NCBI GenBank assembly: GCA_028274465.1
Contig: CM051458.1
Location: 78,450,085-78,514,084, forward strand
Origin: Plantago ovata
Taxonomy: Eukaryota; Streptophyta; Magnoliopsida; Lamiales; Plantaginaceae
DNA: 64,000 bases
Direction of reading: 5' to 3'
This document shows, one piece after another, positions 1 through 12,900 of this stretch. Below the pieces are notes generated by a model, which worked only from the letters and a program-made list of their open reading frames with translations, made no database searches and was not told where the DNA came from. Position numbers and translations under genes: made by a program. How positions within the stretch are numbered: position 1 is the first letter of the stretch; every line of letters begins with the position of its first letter.

Positions 1-208
1 AGTATTGTAGATATCTTCGACTTCGACGAAGGAGAAGATACACCGGAATATTACGAAGACTTGGAAGCTGCTTTGGAAGTAAGGTTAGTCTTCTAATTGA
101 CGTGTTTATATATATACGACATATGCATAATCAATTAACCGGTATGTTAAGAAAATTTTAAAATTCCGCTGCGTACCCTAGGGGTAACTCTGATCATATT
201 TTCTTACA
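1..208 (+). repeat. Copia-A 5' LTR, terminal part (U5)
   Basis: These bases match the last ~208 bases of the 3' LTR (ending at 8290 and, in the second copy, 16270) with only a handful of differences. The LTR ends in TTCTTACA, and the primer-binding site follows after one base. Bases 1-78 read as an acidic peptide ending at a consensus splice donor (GTAAGG at 79). Confidence 0.93.
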
Positions 209-209
209 G

Positions 210-222
210 TGGTATCAAAGCC
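210..222 (+). promoter_or_regulatory. Primer-binding site (initiator-Met tRNA type), Copia-A
   Basis: TGGTATCAAAGCC follows the LTR end after a single G. It differs by one base from the usual plant TGGTATCAGAGC site complementary to the 3' end of tRNA-iMet, where minus-strand synthesis is primed. Confidence 0.9.
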
Positions 223-401
223 AGGTTAATTGATTACGTATATACGTATATATATATATTGTATGATTTTGTAGATATGTGGATGCAATTGATTCTATGA
301 TAAATTCGATTTTCAAAAGTTTTGTTTTTTATATAAATTTAGAAGTTACATTTTTCAAAAAAAAAAAAAAAAAAATTAATATGTATAATTTTTCGAAAGG
401 G

Positions 402-510
402 CCGCTTGCGCGTCGCAAGCGGCGGCCGGCGGCGCCTGCTGCAGCAGGCGCTCGTACCGCAGGCGCTGCCCGCGGCACGGGAGCGCCCGTGCCGCGGGCA
501 GCGCCTGCGG
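402..510 (+). repeat. Three consecutive perfect GC hairpins in the leader
   Basis: 402-410 pairs with 414-422 (9 bp). 432-451 is a perfect 20-bp palindrome. 457-481 pairs perfectly with 486-510 (25 bp, loop AGCG). They form a GC-rich island in an AT-rich leader, 190-300 bases after the primer site, which would be suitable for a packaging or dimerisation structure; that role is inference. Confidence 0.85.
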
Positions 511-1084
511 ACGCAGGTGCCCGGCGCCTGCAACCGCGGCGTCCGGTGCCCGCGGCCCCGGGCGCCGGAGAGTAGGTCCGGTCCCACGTTTTATAAAAAA
601 AAAAAAATTATATATTTTCGGGTTGGACCCAAAATCGAATTTTGAAAGTTTTGAGGGTTGAATTTTATATTTGGAATATAAATATAATTTAATTGTAATT
701 GTTTTAAACTAGAGGCGTTAAATTTAATTAGTATAAAGTTAAAGGGCTTATTTGTAATTTATCAATTTATTGTTTATTGTAAATTAGTCCTTCTACTTTT
801 GAATTTTAGATTTAATACCTCTAAGGTTTTTAAAATTACAATTAAGTCCTTCGGATTTTCGAAAATTGCTACTTGGTCAATAGAATTTTCGAATGTTCAT
901 TCTAGTCCAAATTTTCAATTATTTCATAGAGATTATAAGTATGGGATTATAATTTTCATAATGAAATTATGAAGTCATTTGTCATCCACATAGGCTACTA
1001 CTTGTTTCATATGCTCAATATGCTATTGTTTGACAATGCATGTTTAAATACCATGTTTTACATTCCGTTCGACCGCTATGCATG

Positions 1085-1240
1085 CGAGGGTAGGCGGCGC
1101 CCTCTTATATGTCGGACCGCATATTTATGTATGGGTAGGTGGCACCCATTATATGCTTGACCGCGTTTAGAACTAGAATGGATAGGCGGCATCCATTACG
1201 TGTAGACCGTTCATGCATGATGGGTAGGCGGCGCCCTTAT
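1085..1240 (+). repeat. Four tandem GGGTAGGCGGCRCCC units
   Basis: Units near 1088, 1131, 1178 and 1220 share a GGGTAGGCGGC core, mostly bounded by ATGGGT and ACCCAT so that each can form a short stem. GCGGTC/GACCGC-like spacers recur between them. Equivalent arrays lie in Copia-C (about 36025-36175) and the otherwise diverged Copia-D (about 31435-31600). Confidence 0.8.
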
Positions 1241-1302
1241 TTGTTTGTAGATGACTGATAACAACCCTCAAGCTACAAGCCCCAACCAATATAAGTACGG
1301 AA

Positions 1303-1508
<206 letters not shown>

Positions 1509-1999
1509 TTTCGAGATGCTTTCCATAGGGTGCTTTTTAATTTTGAACTTTCATTGCGTTTTCTTGTATTGGCGACCTCGTCTTACAAGACTCGCAGTAA
1601 TCGTCAAATTAGAGTAAGCATGTGGTTATGACTTACTGCATATTGTATCTAGCGACCTCGATAGGTGCAATATGTAGGGCATCGGGTTAAATTAGATTTA
1701 ACAACCAAGAGTTGTGTGACGCAATTGGATAGTCTTACTAGTCCTACCGGTCATATTATGCTATGCGACCAGCCCCCGTTGGAGTATGGCATAATATGGA
1801 TTTGGATCTTGACCACTACGGTAACTTGTTGGACATTACCCGTATGTTTGTTGTGGGGGCAAGCATATGTGAAAATAGTGGGAGCTAAACAGCTAAAGGA
1901 CCTTGTTGTTTAGTTATGTTGACTGTGTATTTAGAAATGATATTTCAATAGTTGATTTATTGTTTTCGTTCTATATTATTTCTCCTTAGGATATTAGAT

Positions 2000-4900
2000 A
2001 TGGCGAGTATCTCGCTCCGTGCTGTCTTGGAGAAGCAAATTTTAACCGGACCAAACTTCCTAGATTGGATCAGGAATATACGTTTGGTGCTGAGGTACGA
2101 AAAGATTGAGTACGTCTTGGACGAGGTCATTCCCGTGTGCCCCGAAAATCAGACTGCCGATCAGGTTGCTGCTTGGAATCAAGCCAACAAGGCAAGGTCT
2201 GATAAGCATCTTGAGGATGCTAAGTCCGCGCAGTGTATTATGTTGGCGGCAATGAGCAATGAGCTGCAGAGGCAACATGAAAGCATGTTGCCGTATGAGA
2301 TGTTGAAACATCTTGAGTCGCTCTTTAAGACGACAGCTAGAAGTGTTGAATTTGATTTGATCAAAGACATACACAGGTGCAAGCTCAGTGAAGGAGGGAA
2401 CATGTCTGAGCATGTTCTCAAAATGATTGGTCTCTTTGAAAAGCTTGCCAATGCCGGCGTTAAGCTAGAGAACAAGATCATGGTGATCTTTGTCCTTCAA
2501 TCATTGCCGAGTTCGTATTCGCAGTTCATCATTAATTACACGATGAATGCGAAAAACGTCACACTGCCTGAACTTCATAATCTGCTGAAGACATATGATC
2601 AAACTCTTCCTAAGAAGGAAAAGTCGATCATGCTTGTTGGGCAACCGTCTAACTCGAACCCGAAAGGGAAAGGTGCTAAGGGTAAGGGAAAGTCGGGAGC
2701 CAAGGCTAACACTTGGAGTGATAAGCCTAAGCGTCCGAACCAGAAAAGGAAGTTCAAGAGAAGCGGAGCGGTGCGCACAGATGAATGTCTTTTCTGTAAG
2801 CAGAAAGGACATTGGAAGAAAGATTGCCCTAAGCTTAGGGCAGATCAGGCTGAGAAGTCATCGACTTCTGGCTCAGGTATGTTTGTTATTGAAATGAACA
2901 TGACTACTTTTGACTCCAATGGTTGGGTATTAGATACAGCCTGTGGCTCACACATTTGTAATAATGTGCAGGGGCTAACTGATCACAGGCTAGTCAAGCG
3001 AGGTGAAATCGACTTGCATGTTGGGAACGGCAATCTAGTTGAAGCCAAACGCGTTGGACGCAGCAAGATAGATTTACCTTCGAGACAATGTTTAGAACTT
3101 GATAATGTTTATTTTGTTCCATCCATTGTCAGAAATATTATTTCCATTCCATTGTTAGACAATATGGGTTTTTCCTTTCGATTTGCGAATAATACTTGTT
3201 ATTTTTCATTAAATGATGAGTATTATGGAAAGGCTCGCTTGGTGAATGGTTTATATATTTTGCAAAGTAGTCAACCTTTATTTCAAATACATAACAAACA
3301 ACCGTCTTCAAGTAAGAAGAATAATCCATCTTATCTATGGCATTGTAGGCTAGGCCATATCAATGAAACACGGATTCAAAGACTAAGGAAGTTGGACTAC
3401 TTAGAACCATTTGATTTCGAATCATATGGTACATGTGAATCTTGTGTTAAGGGTAAGATGAGGAACAAACCTTTTGTTGGACAAGGTGTTCGTGCCACTC
3501 GCTGCTTAGAGCTCATACATACCGATGTATGTGGACCGTTTAAAGTCCATGCGCGTGGGGGTTATCCTTACTTCGTTACCTTTACTGACGATTTCTCAAG
3601 GTATGGATATATCTTTCTTATGAAGAGTAAATCCGAAACCTTTGAGAAATTCAAGGAGTTTAGGAATGAGGTCGAGAATGAATTGAACCTAAGGATAGTC
3701 ACTCTTCGATCGGATCGAGGAGGTGAATACCTTAGTGAAGAATTTATCGATTACTTGAAGGAAAATGGGATTCAATCGCAATGGACTCCTCCTGGAACAC
3801 CACAGTTAAACGGTGTGTCTGAGAGGAGGAATCGAACCCTGTTAGACATGGTAAGATCAATGATTAGATTCTCGACTCTTCCAAAGTATCTGTGGGGATA
3901 TGCACTACAAACTGCAATCTACATTCTGAACCGTGTGCCATCTAAATCAGTGGAGAAAACTCCTTATGAGTTATGGAAGGGAAAGAAGCCTTCACTAGGC
4001 TATCTTAGACCTTGGGGCTGTCCTGCGATAGTCAAGCTGATGCTCACTGATAAGTTAGATGCCAAGGGTGTCAAAGTATATTTCATAGGCTATCCTCGTC
4101 AGACGAGAGGCTATGAATTCTATCATGCTGAAGATCACAAGGTGATCGTGTCTAGAAACGTGAAGTTTTTAGAAGCTGAATACGTCGAAGAAGAGAGGTT
4201 AGATGATATGATAGAACTTGAAGAAGTTCAAGACTTTGACACGCGCGAACATGAGGTCTTTAAATCTTCTGATTTGGACTCAAGTTCAGTGGGAGCTTTC
4301 GAAGCAGACAAGGGTGATGATATGACACTTGCTAGGCATGTCATAGTCAGTGGGAGTCCTGTGATTAGATCAACAGTTGAAACCCCACCTGTAGAACCCG
4401 TTGTCAACCAACCTGTGCAACAAGTAGCACAAGAGCAACCTCCCGCAAGGGAACCGGGTCGCGCCCAACGACCAGCTGCATCAGTACCCACTGATAATGT
4501 TCGTGTTACACGAAGCCAGAAAAGAAAAGCACCAGAACAAGTCGAGCTCCGTAGGTCGAAGAGGATCCTTAGAGGACCTCAGAAGCAAAGCCTTATGATA
4601 GAAGACATCAGTGAACTTGATGTCGGTTTATCAGATCGGGAAGATCCCGAGACCTACAAAGAGGCAATAATTGATATTGACTCAGACAAATGGCAAGAGG
4701 CCATGGAATTAGAAATGGATTCAATGTACCAGAACCAAGTTTGGAACTTGGTAGACTTGCCCCAAGGGGTTAGACCAATTGGGTGCAAATGGGTCTTTAA
4801 ACGAAAGACAGATGCCGATGGCAAGGTACAAACGCACAAAGCTAGGCTTGTGGCAAAAGGCTACACGCAAAGGTATGGCATCGATTACGATGAAACCTTT

Positions 4901-5938
4901 TCACCAGTAGCAAAATTGAAGTCCATTCGAATTCTACTTGCGATAGCTGCCTACTATGATTATGAAATCTGGCAGATGGATGTAAAGACAGCCTTCCTCA
5001 ATGGCAACCTTGAGGAAGAGGTCTATATGGTACAGCCGGAAGGTTTTATTAGTAAAACCAGGCCAACTGATGTATGCAAATTACAAAGATCCATCTATGG
5101 GCTAAAGCAAGCGTCAAGGAGCTGGAATATCCGCTTTGATGAAGCTGTCAAATCGTTTGACTTCATCAGAAGCAAGGAAGATCCATGTGTCTATGCGAGA
5201 CACAGCGACAAAGGAGTTGTTTTCATGATCATTTATGTAGATGACATTTTGATCATGGGAAACAATGTCTCTATGCTAGAAGAGACTAAAGTTTGGTTAT
5301 CAAGTACCTTCTCGATGAAGGACTTGGGTGAAGCGAACTACATCCTAGGGATCAAGATCTTTAGAGATAGATCCAAGAGGATGTTGGGAATGACACAGTC
5401 CACCTACATCGACAAAATACTGAAGCGTTATAAGATGGACGACTCAAAGAGAGGCTTTATCCCAGCTAGGCATGGGATTGTCTTATCAGTTAAGGATGGT
5501 CCTAAAACTGATGAAGAAAGAAATGCAATGAGTCGTGTGCCCTATGCTTCGGCAGTAGGGTCTATAATGTATGCAATGAATTGCACAAGGCCCGATGTGG
5601 CATATGCGCTTAGTGTCACTTGTCGACACCAACAGAATCCAGGAGTACCTCACTGGACTGCTGTGAAGAACATTCTTAAGTACCTTAGACGGACTAAAGA
5701 GATGTTCTTGGTGTTTGGTGGAGAACCAGAATTAAAGATGTCTGGGTATGTCGACGCTGGATTTGAATCAGATCCTGATGACTTTAAGTCACAGACAGGA
5801 TACGTATTCAAATTGAACGGAGGAGCTGTCTGTTGGAAGAGTTCTAAGCAAGCCACGGTTGCTGACTCATCCACAGAGGCGAGTACATTGCTGCATCAGA
5901 AGCATCGAAAGAAGCTGTCTGGATTTCAGAGTTCTTGA
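2000..5938 (+). CDS. Copia-A gag-pol polyprotein, frameshifted near its C-terminus
   Basis: This polyprotein makes the capsid, protease, integrase and RT/RNase H for retrotransposition. I chose ATG 2000 because it follows the acceptor-like site and is the same start seen in Copia-C. The open frame extends to 1952 without support. Visible features are gag; a CX2CX4HX4C zinc knuckle (about residues 263-276); protease DTACGSH (Asp312); a GAG-pre-integrase motif WHCRLGH; integrase Asp509, Asp572, Glu608 (exact DD35E spacing); RT with YVDD (1079-1082); and RNase H beginning YVDAG (Asp1252). The frame is open for 1312 codons. One base missing at about 5879 relative to the second copy throws the RNase H end out of frame. 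That may be a mutation or a sequencing error, since the second copy is intact there. Confidence 0.93.
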   Translation: MASISLRAVLEKQILTGPNFLDWIRNIRLVLRYEKIEYVLDEVIPVCPENQTADQVAAWNQANKARSDKHLEDAKSAQCIMLAAMSNELQRQHESMLPYEMLKHLESLFKTTARSVEFDLIKDIHRCKLSEGGNMSEHVLKMIGLFEKLANAGVKLENKIMVIFVLQSLPSSYSQFIINYTMNAKNVTLPELHNLLKTYDQTLPKKEKSIMLVGQPSNSNPKGKGAKGKGKSGAKANTWSDKPKRPNQKRKFKRSGAVRTDECLFCKQKGHWKKDCPKLRADQAEKSSTSGSGMFVIEMNMTTFDSNGWVLDTACGSHICNNVQGLTDHRLVKRGEIDLHVGNGNLVEAKRVGRSKIDLPSRQCLELDNVYFVPSIVRNIISIPLLDNMGFSFRFANNTCYFSLNDEYYGKARLVNGLYILQSSQPLFQIHNKQPSSSKKNNPSYLWHCRLGHINETRIQRLRKLDYLEPFDFESYGTCESCVKGKMRNKPFVGQGVRATRCLELIHTDVCGPFKVHARGGYPYFVTFTDDFSRYGYIFLMKSKSETFEKFKEFRNEVENELNLRIVTLRSDRGGEYLSEEFIDYLKENGIQSQWTPPGTPQLNGVSERRNRTLLDMVRSMIRFSTLPKYLWGYALQTAIYILNRVPSKSVEKTPYELWKGKKPSLGYLRPWGCPAIVKLMLTDKLDAKGVKVYFIGYPRQTRGYEFYHAEDHKVIVSRNVKFLEAEYVEEERLDDMIELEEVQDFDTREHEVFKSSDLDSSSVGAFEADKGDDMTLARHVIVSGSPVIRSTVETPPVEPVVNQPVQQVAQEQPPAREPGRAQRPAASVPTDNVRVTRSQKRKAPEQVELRRSKRILRGPQKQSLMIEDISELDVGLSDREDPETYKEAIIDIDSDKWQEAMELEMDSMYQNQVWNLVDLPQGVRPIGCKWVFKRKTDADGKVQTHKARLVAKGYTQRYGIDYDETFSPVAKLKSIRILLAIAAYYDYEIWQMDVKTAFLNGNLEEEVYMVQPEGFISKTRPTDVCKLQRSIYGLKQASRSWNIRFDEAVKSFDFIRSKEDPCVYARHSDKGVVFMIIYVDDILIMGNNVSMLEETKVWLSSTFSMKDLGEANYILGIKIFRDRSKRMLGMTQSTYIDKILKRYKMDDSKRGFIPARHGIVLSVKDGPKTDEERNAMSRVPYASAVGSIMYAMNCTRPDVAYALSVTCRHQQNPGVPHWTAVKNILKYLRRTKEMFLVFGGEPELKMSGYVDAGFESDPDDFKSQTGYVFKLNGGAVCWKSSKQATVADSSTEASTLLHQKHRKKLSGFQSS

Positions 5939-6217
5939 AGGAATTGAGGGTTGTTCCTGCTCCCAGTCCAATAACGATTTATTGTGACAATACGGGCGCC
6001 GTCGCTCAAGCTAGGGAGCCTAGATCTACAAACAAGAACAAACATGTACTTAGAAAATATCACGTTATACGTGAGATTAGATAGAGGAGAAGTTAGTATA
6101 GAACGTGTCTCAACCACGGACAACGTGGCAGATCCTTTCACCAAGGTCTTATCAGTGGAAGTCCACTTAAGACATTATGCTAATCTGGGCATTAGGCATA
6201 AAGGTGACTGGCTCTAG
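5880..6217 (+). pseudogene. Copia-A RNase H C-terminus, out of frame
   Basis: This is the rest of RNase H, including the segment about VSTTDNVADPFTK, up to a TAG at 6215. It is cut off from the main frame by the one-base deletion near 5879 and a two-base deletion near 6072; both are judged against the second copy, where 13623-14180 is open. Confidence 0.85.
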
Positions 6218-6220
6218 TCC

Positions 6221-6231
6221 AAGTGGGAGAT
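6221..6231 (+). promoter_or_regulatory. Polypurine tract, Copia-A
   Basis: AAGTGGGAGAT lies immediately before the 3' LTR, where plus-strand synthesis starts. The identical tract precedes the LTRs at 14195, of Copia-C (minus, 20949-20959) and of Copia-D (minus, 26618-26628). Confidence 0.88.
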
Positions 6232-8290
6232 TGATAGTGTATATGTCCTAGAGACAGTCCTTACTAAGGGCATGGTGCCCTTGTAGAGGACATATATGTA
6301 CTATTACACAGGTCAACGTAATATAATATATGTTTGTTTCATTTTACTGTTGAGTATCGCTTTCATATTTATATTACACCAGGCTGCAGCATGTCATATC
6401 TATATTGCTGTCTGTATTGATATTAACATGTCCCCTCGGATAGATGACCGATCACACAGTTAGTGGGAGCTATGTGAGTTATCATCTATCCCAAACTCTC
6501 CCTAGTCGTGGTACATCTCGGATGTGGGGGTCTGAATGAACCTGACAAGACTAGTATGCGTGGAGGTTATACTTGTTGGAGCAAGTGTGAGCCGATCCCA
6601 CGGCCACGGAACGGATTGTTGGACAATCAAGGAACGTTCCCATAACTGCGCATAGTTGTTCGAAGAAGCTTTATCGAACAATGGAAGTACCCACGGACAC
6701 TCCCATCGATGTATACTCTACACCGACGTGTCTATGGGAACCGGTGAGTTGTCGAAGTGATGCCATTCGTCCTTTGACTTACAGGACTTTATCATCACAT
6801 TTGTTGCTCCATATCCTTGGTGGACCCGTCGATGTCAGCTCTGAATAAGCAGTTGACCTAAGACACGATCCAGGATTATGGCTAAATACAAATGGGGGTG
6901 ATAAGTGATTCTGTGAAGGATTCATCTCTCAAGTGTAGCACAGGAGAGCACTGCTCGTAGTCTGCATAGTTGTGTTGGTAAAGTCACTGGCCAGTGCAAA
7001 TGATATATTATGATGGTCATAAGTATATCTTAACCAAACAACTCCCTGAGACGCCCGTGGATGTATTATTGGGATAGACACTTCATCGATCCTAGATACA
7101 TCCGAGCAAGTCAGATGAAGGGACGTTACCATCGCCGCGTTGAGCGCAACAGGCTTCGCAACGAAAGGGTTAGCTTTGAGAAACCTCTCAAACGTCCTCG
7201 CGTATTAATATTGCAAATGGAACCGTCTAGGAATTCCATGTTGCCTAGTCTAGGACTTGCTTAATACGGTGAGGCCCTATGGGTCACACTATGTGGTGAT
7301 TCAGCCTATCAGAATATCCTTGAAGATGGAATCGCAATTAATTTGGAATTAATTGTGATTGATGGATTATAATTGATTTGGAATTAATTATAATAATGGT
7401 GGCTCAATTAATGATTTGGAATTATTAATTGAATTGGCTAATTAATTGTATTTTATGTAAATACAATTAAAGATTATATTTGGAAATATAATGGAGGTTT
7501 GATTGTAAAGGATATGTTAATTTAGAATTAACATATGCACTTGGGCAAAATCTACTTGGAGTTTGGATTGCCTTAGAAATATATGTGGGTCCCAAAAGTG
7601 GGACCCACTCCCGTAGGACAGCGCGCGCGCGCGCGGGCGGAAGGGGAAGGAGTTCGACTCCTTCCTCTATTAGAAGTCCAAGGGATAAGTTAGATTTTTC
7701 TGATTGAGTTTTTTTTGATTGGGAATGAATCTAGACTTGATATTGGTTTCCTTGTGCGATAAGAATTAGATTCTTATTCCTTTACGAAGTCTAATTGCTT
7801 ATGCTTTAGGCTTCTATAGACTACTATATATAGGACTATTAGAGAGTTTTACATACAAGTTTGAACACAGTTATTCTACCCAGTTTTCTTAGAGAAAATA
7901 AAAACTCTCCCCCTCCCCTTAGCCTCACGCGCGCGCACACCCGCCCCGGAGGGAATTGCCGCCCCGTCTTCTTGGTCACATAAAGAATATCCTAGCATTC
8001 TTCCGGATAGGCTGTTCATCCGTGGATACCAAGGTTGAGGTTCTAGGAGCTGGAAACTAACTCTTATTGTCTTGCAGATATACAGAGTATTGTAATATCT
8101 TCGACTTCGACGAAGGAGAAGATACACCGGATATTACGAAGACTTGGAAGCTGCTTTGGAAGTAAGGTTAGTCTTCTAATTGACGTTTTATATATATACG
8201 ACATATGCATAATCAATAACCGGTATGTTAAAAAATTTTTTAATTCTTCGCTGCGTACCCTAGGGGTAACTCTGACCATATTTTCTTACA
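6232..8290 (+). repeat. Copia-A 3' LTR
   Basis: This 2059-bp LTR runs from TGATAGTG to TTCTTACA. It contains a TATA box (7825-7833) and a (GC)n stretch near 7621. From about 7600 onward small indels against the second copy become common, as expected near a poor-quality contig end. Confidence 0.94.
7825..7833 (+). promoter_or_regulatory. LTR TATA box, Copia-A
   Basis: TATATATAG occurs in the U3 part of the LTR, 460 bases before its end, with a purine-rich start-like region 25-35 bases on. The same box is at 15796-15804 in the second copy. It probably drives the genomic RNA. Confidence 0.6.
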
Positions 8291-9591
8291 ATGACAACCA
8301 AGACCTATAAGCCAAGAAGACCGCGTCTCGATAACACACTGAAGTATAAAGATTGCACTTGCACCCGCATGATCCAACCTTTCGGGGTAGCTAATCTGAT
8401 CCCGGGACTCTAACCGAAGAGATACGCCGGAAGTCGGGATCTTAGTCTATTCCTCATGGCAACCTGCCATCACTCACGGGGACATCATCTTCCAGCAAGT
8501 CGAGATTAACGACCCCGCAACCACTAGTCTTCCAAATCTGATAACTGCTATGTGTGAGAAGCAAATGTGCCAAACATCCAGCTCACCGAGTCAATCAGGG
8601 AACCAATCGACGTTAGAGACACATGATCTGATACGTCTCCAACGCTTCGAAGTAGAGCAAGGTTCGAATCCAGTGATTTTGCAGTGGTGGTATTCTTTTT
8701 GATACTCATTAATTGATGTTTGACTTTTGAACTCTGTAACTCTTATTTGCTTTTGCAGTTGTGGCCTGTTGCTTTTGTCGTGATTAGTTTAGTTTAGTTT
8801 TGTTGTTCTTGGTGCCTTAGTGATTAAGAGAGGAAAACATCGAAAAATCTGGAAACAGGTCCAAGCGAGCGCCTGGAAGGGCCAAGCGGTCCGCTTCAAT
8901 TCCAGGAAGTTTTGCAACTTCCTGGAAAATTGAAGCGGAGCGCTGGAGAACTCCCAAGCGCTCCGCTTGACCATGAACCCGGATTTTCCTCGGTTTTCCA
9001 TTCTTCTCACCTTTGCGCACCCGTTTTCACTTGTTTTTCTGAGTCCTTTCAGGTAACTACTCATATATAGGAGATTGGACACGAACCTTTATCTCAGGGA
9101 AGTGTACTATCAATCAATTTTCTCCTTTTCTTTCAACTTTTATTTGCTCGAGGACGAGCAAAAGTTAGTTTTGGGGGAGGGGTTTGGATTTTCAGTACTA
9201 TATGCTTGTGTGGTTCGTACATGCCGATGTTACTCAAGTTCATGTGAGTTTCCGTGTTTTTTTTCAAATTTTTTGCATCATATCATCCCTAGATTAGTTG
9301 TTGCACGTTTTGTGTGTGGAGTTTATTGCCAAGTCTTTTTAACTTTTTTATTAAGTAGATAGTGTTTATGACATTGATCATATGTTGCATCACTTTGCAA
9401 GTATTTGGAGGCTTGTCTCGCTTGGTTTGTCACAAGTCGATGTGCACTAGTTAAGCTTAGTAAGTCGCGACCATCACCTTGAGTGGTGTTTCTTCTGCTG
9501 CGGTTCACGATGGGCTTATGGAATGCATGCAGGGTTTAGAGTCTATGGTTTAACCCGTGTAAGTATGTACGTAAGAGGCGACAAGTTTCTT
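8291..9591 (+). mobile_element. Gypsy-B internal fragment, error-rich copy
   Basis: This is the same sequence as 16271-17587, but with frequent one-base indels that break the ORF open at 16271-16669. It ends directly at the N run. The many indels at a contig terminus point to unpolished long-read sequence. Nothing here is absent from the better copy. Confidence 0.85.
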
Positions 9592-9691
9592 NNNNNNNNN
9601 NNNNNNNNNNNNNNNNNNNNNNNNNNNNNNNNNNNNNNNNNNNNNNNNNNNNNNNNNNNNNNNNNNNNNNNNNNNNNNNNNNNNNNNNNNN
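9592..9691. other. Assembly gap of exactly 100 N
   Basis: A round 100 N is the usual placeholder for a join of unknown size. Sequence on both sides overlaps by about 7.9 kb (1717-9591 against 9692-17587). Confidence 0.99.
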
Positions 9692-9972
9692 TGACGCAAT
9701 TGGGATAGTCTCTACTAGTCCTACCGGTCCTATTCTGCTATGCGGACCAGCCCCCGGTGGGAGTATGGCATAATATGCTTTGGATCTTGGCCACTACGGT
9801 AACTTGTTGGACATTACCCGTATGTTTGTGTGGGGGCAGCATATGTGAAAATAGTGGGAGCTAAACAGCTAAAGGACCTTGTTGTTTAGTTATGTTGACG
9901 TGTATTTAGAAATAATATTTCAATAGTTGATTTCTTATTTTCGTTCTATATTATTCTCCTAGGATATTAGAT

Positions 9973-12900
9973 ATGGCGAGTATCTCGCTCCGTGCTTGTC
10001 TTGGAGAAGCAAATTTAACCGGACCAAACTTCCTAGATTGGATCAGGAATATACGTTTGGTGCTGAGGTACGAAAAGATTGAGTACGTCTTGACGAGGTC
10101 ATTCCCGTGTGCCCCGAAAATCAGACTGCCGATCAGGTTGTTTGCTTGGAATCAAGCCACAAGGCACGGTCTGATAAGCATCTTGAGGATGCTAAGTCCG
10201 CGCAGTGTATTATGTTGGCGGCAATGAGCAATGAGCTGCAGAGGCCACATGAAAGCATGTTGCCGTATGGATGTTGAAACATCTTGAGTCGCTCTTTAAG
10301 ACGACAGCTAGAAGTGTTGAATTTGATTTGATCAAAGACATACACAGGTGCAAGCTCAGTGAAGGAGTGAACATGTCTGAGCATGTTCTCAAATGATTGT
10401 CTCTTTGAAAAGCTTGCCGATGCCGGCGTTACGCTAGAGAACAAGATCAGGTGATCTTTGTCCTTCAATCATTGTCGAGTTCGTATTCGCAGTTCATCAT
10501 TAATTACACGATGAATGCGAAACGTCAACACTGCCTGAACTTCATAATCTGCTGAAGACATATGATCAAACTCTTCCTAAGAAGGAAAAGTCGATCATGC
10601 TTGTTGGGCACCGTCTAACTCGAAACCCGAAAGGAAAGGTGCTAAGGGTAAGGGAAAGTCGGGAGCCAAGGCTAACACTTGGAGTGATAAGCCTAAGCGT
10701 CCGAACCAGAAAAGGAAGTTCAAGAGAAGCGGAACGGTGCGCACAGATGAATGTCTTTCTGTAAGCAGAAAGGACATTGGAAGAAAGATTGCCTAAGCTT
10801 AGGGCAGATCAGGCTAAGAAGTCATCGACTTCTGCTCAGGTATGTTTGTTATTGAAATGAACATGACTACTTTTGACTCCAATGGTTGGGTATTAGATAC
10901 AGCCTGTGGCTCACACATTTGTAATAATGTGCAGGGGCTAATTGATCACAGGCTAGTCAAGCAAGGTGAAATCGACTTGCATGTTGGGAACGGCAATCCA
11001 GTTGAAGCCAAACGCGTTGGACGCAGCAAGATAGATTTACCTTCGGACAATGTTTAGAACTTGATAATGTTTATTTTGTTCCATCCATTGTCAGAAATAT
11101 TATTTCCATTCCATTGTTAGACAATATGGGTTTTTCCTTTCGATTTGCGAATAATACTTGTTATTTTTCATTAAATGATCAGTATTATGGAAAGGCTCGC
11201 TTGGTGAATGGTTTATATATTTTGCAAAGTAGTCAACCTTTATTTCAAATACATAACAAACAACCGTCTTCAAGTAAGAAGAATAATCCATCTTATCTAT
11301 GGCATTGTAGGCTAGGCCATATCAATGAAACACGGATTCAAAGACTAAGGAAGTTGGACTACTTAGAACCATTTGATTTCGAATCATATGGTACATGTGA
11401 ATCTTGTGTTAAGGGTAAGATGAGGAACAAACTTTTGTTGGACAAGGTGTTCGTGCCACTCGCTGCTTAGAGCTCATACATACCGATGTATGTGGACCGT
11501 TTAAAGTCCATGCGCGTGGGGGTTATCCTTACTTCGTTACCTTTACTGACGATTTTCTCAAGGTATGGATATATCTTTCTTATGAAGAGTAAATCCGAAA
11601 CCTTTGAGAAATTCAAGGAGTTTAGGAATGAGGTCGAGAATGAATTGAACCTAAGGATAGTCACTCTTCGATCGGATCGAGGAGGTGAATACCTTAGTGA
11701 AGAATTTATCGATTACTTGAAGGAAAATGGGATTCAATCGCAATGGACTCCTCCTGGAACACCACAGTTAAACGGTGTGTCTGAGAGGAGGAATCGAACC
11801 CTGTTAGACATGGTAAGATCAATGATTAGATTCTCGACTCTTCCAAAGTATCTGTGGGGATATGCACTACAAACTGCAATCTACATTCTGAACCGTGTGC
11901 CATCTAAATCAGTGGAGAAAACTCCTTATGAGTTATGGAAGGGAAAGAAGCCTTCACTAGGCTATCTTAGACCTTGGGGCTGTCCTGCGATAGTCAAGCT
12001 GATGCTCACTGATAAGTTAGATGCCAAGGGTGTCAAGTATATTTCATAGGCTATCCTCGTCAGACGAGAGGCTATGAATTCTATCATGCTGAAGATCACA
12101 AGGTGATCGTGTCTAGAAACGTGAAGTTTTTAGAAGCTGAATACGTCGAAGAAGAGAGGTTAGATGATATGATAGAACTTGAAGAAGTTCAAGACTTTGA
12201 CACGCGCGAACATGAGGTCTTTAAATCTTCTGATTTGGACTCAAGTTCAGTGGGAGCTTTCGAAGCAGACAAGGGTGATGATATGACACTTGCTAGGCAT
12301 GTCATAGTCAGTGGGAGTCCTGTGATTAGATCAACAGTTGAAACCCCACCTGTAGAACCCGTTGTCAACCAACCTGTGCAACAAGTAGCACAAGAGCAAC
12401 CTCCCGCAAGGGAACCGGGTCGCGCCCAACGACCAGCTGCATCAGTACCCACTGATAATGTTCGTGTTACACGAAGCCAGAAAAGAAAAGCACCAGAACA
12501 AGTCGAGCTCCGTAGGTCGAAGAGGATCCTTAGAGGACCTCAGAAGCAAAGCCTTATGATAGAAGACATCAGTGAACTTGATGTCGGTTTATCAGATCGG
12601 GAAGATCCCGAGACCTACAAAGAGGCAATAATTGATATTGACTCAGACAAATGGCAAGAGGCCATGGAATTAGAAATGGATTCAATGTACCAGAACCAAG
12701 TTTGGAACTTGGTAGACTTGCCCCAAGGGGTTAGACCAATTGGGTGCAAATGGGTCTTTAAACGAAAGACAGATGCCGATGGCAAGGTACAAACGCACAA
12801 AGCTAGGCTTGTGGCAAAGGCTACACGCAAAGGTATGGCATCGATTACGATGAAACCTTTTCACCAGTAGCAAAATTGAAGTCCATTCGAATTCTACTTG

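Noticed and set aside
279..645. Overlapping Arg/Pro/Ala-rich ORFs in the leader
   Set aside because: They come from the GC hairpin cluster; no start context, no homology-like pattern, both strands equally open.
1952..1999. Upstream ATG extending Copia-A gag by 16 residues
   Set aside because: The extension covers the acceptor-like pyrimidine tract and hydrophobic residues not shared with Copia-C; ATG 2000 is conserved.
7061..7264. 67-codon ORF repeated in Copia-A LTRs (7061, 15027, minus 39496)
   Set aside because: Shared by LTR ancestry and truncated in other copies; no domain, no sign of a gene.
9592..9691. True tandem duplication of the Copia-A insertion
   Set aside because: Possible, but the dovetail ends, round 100-N gap and end-concentrated indels favour an assembly overlap; not excluded.
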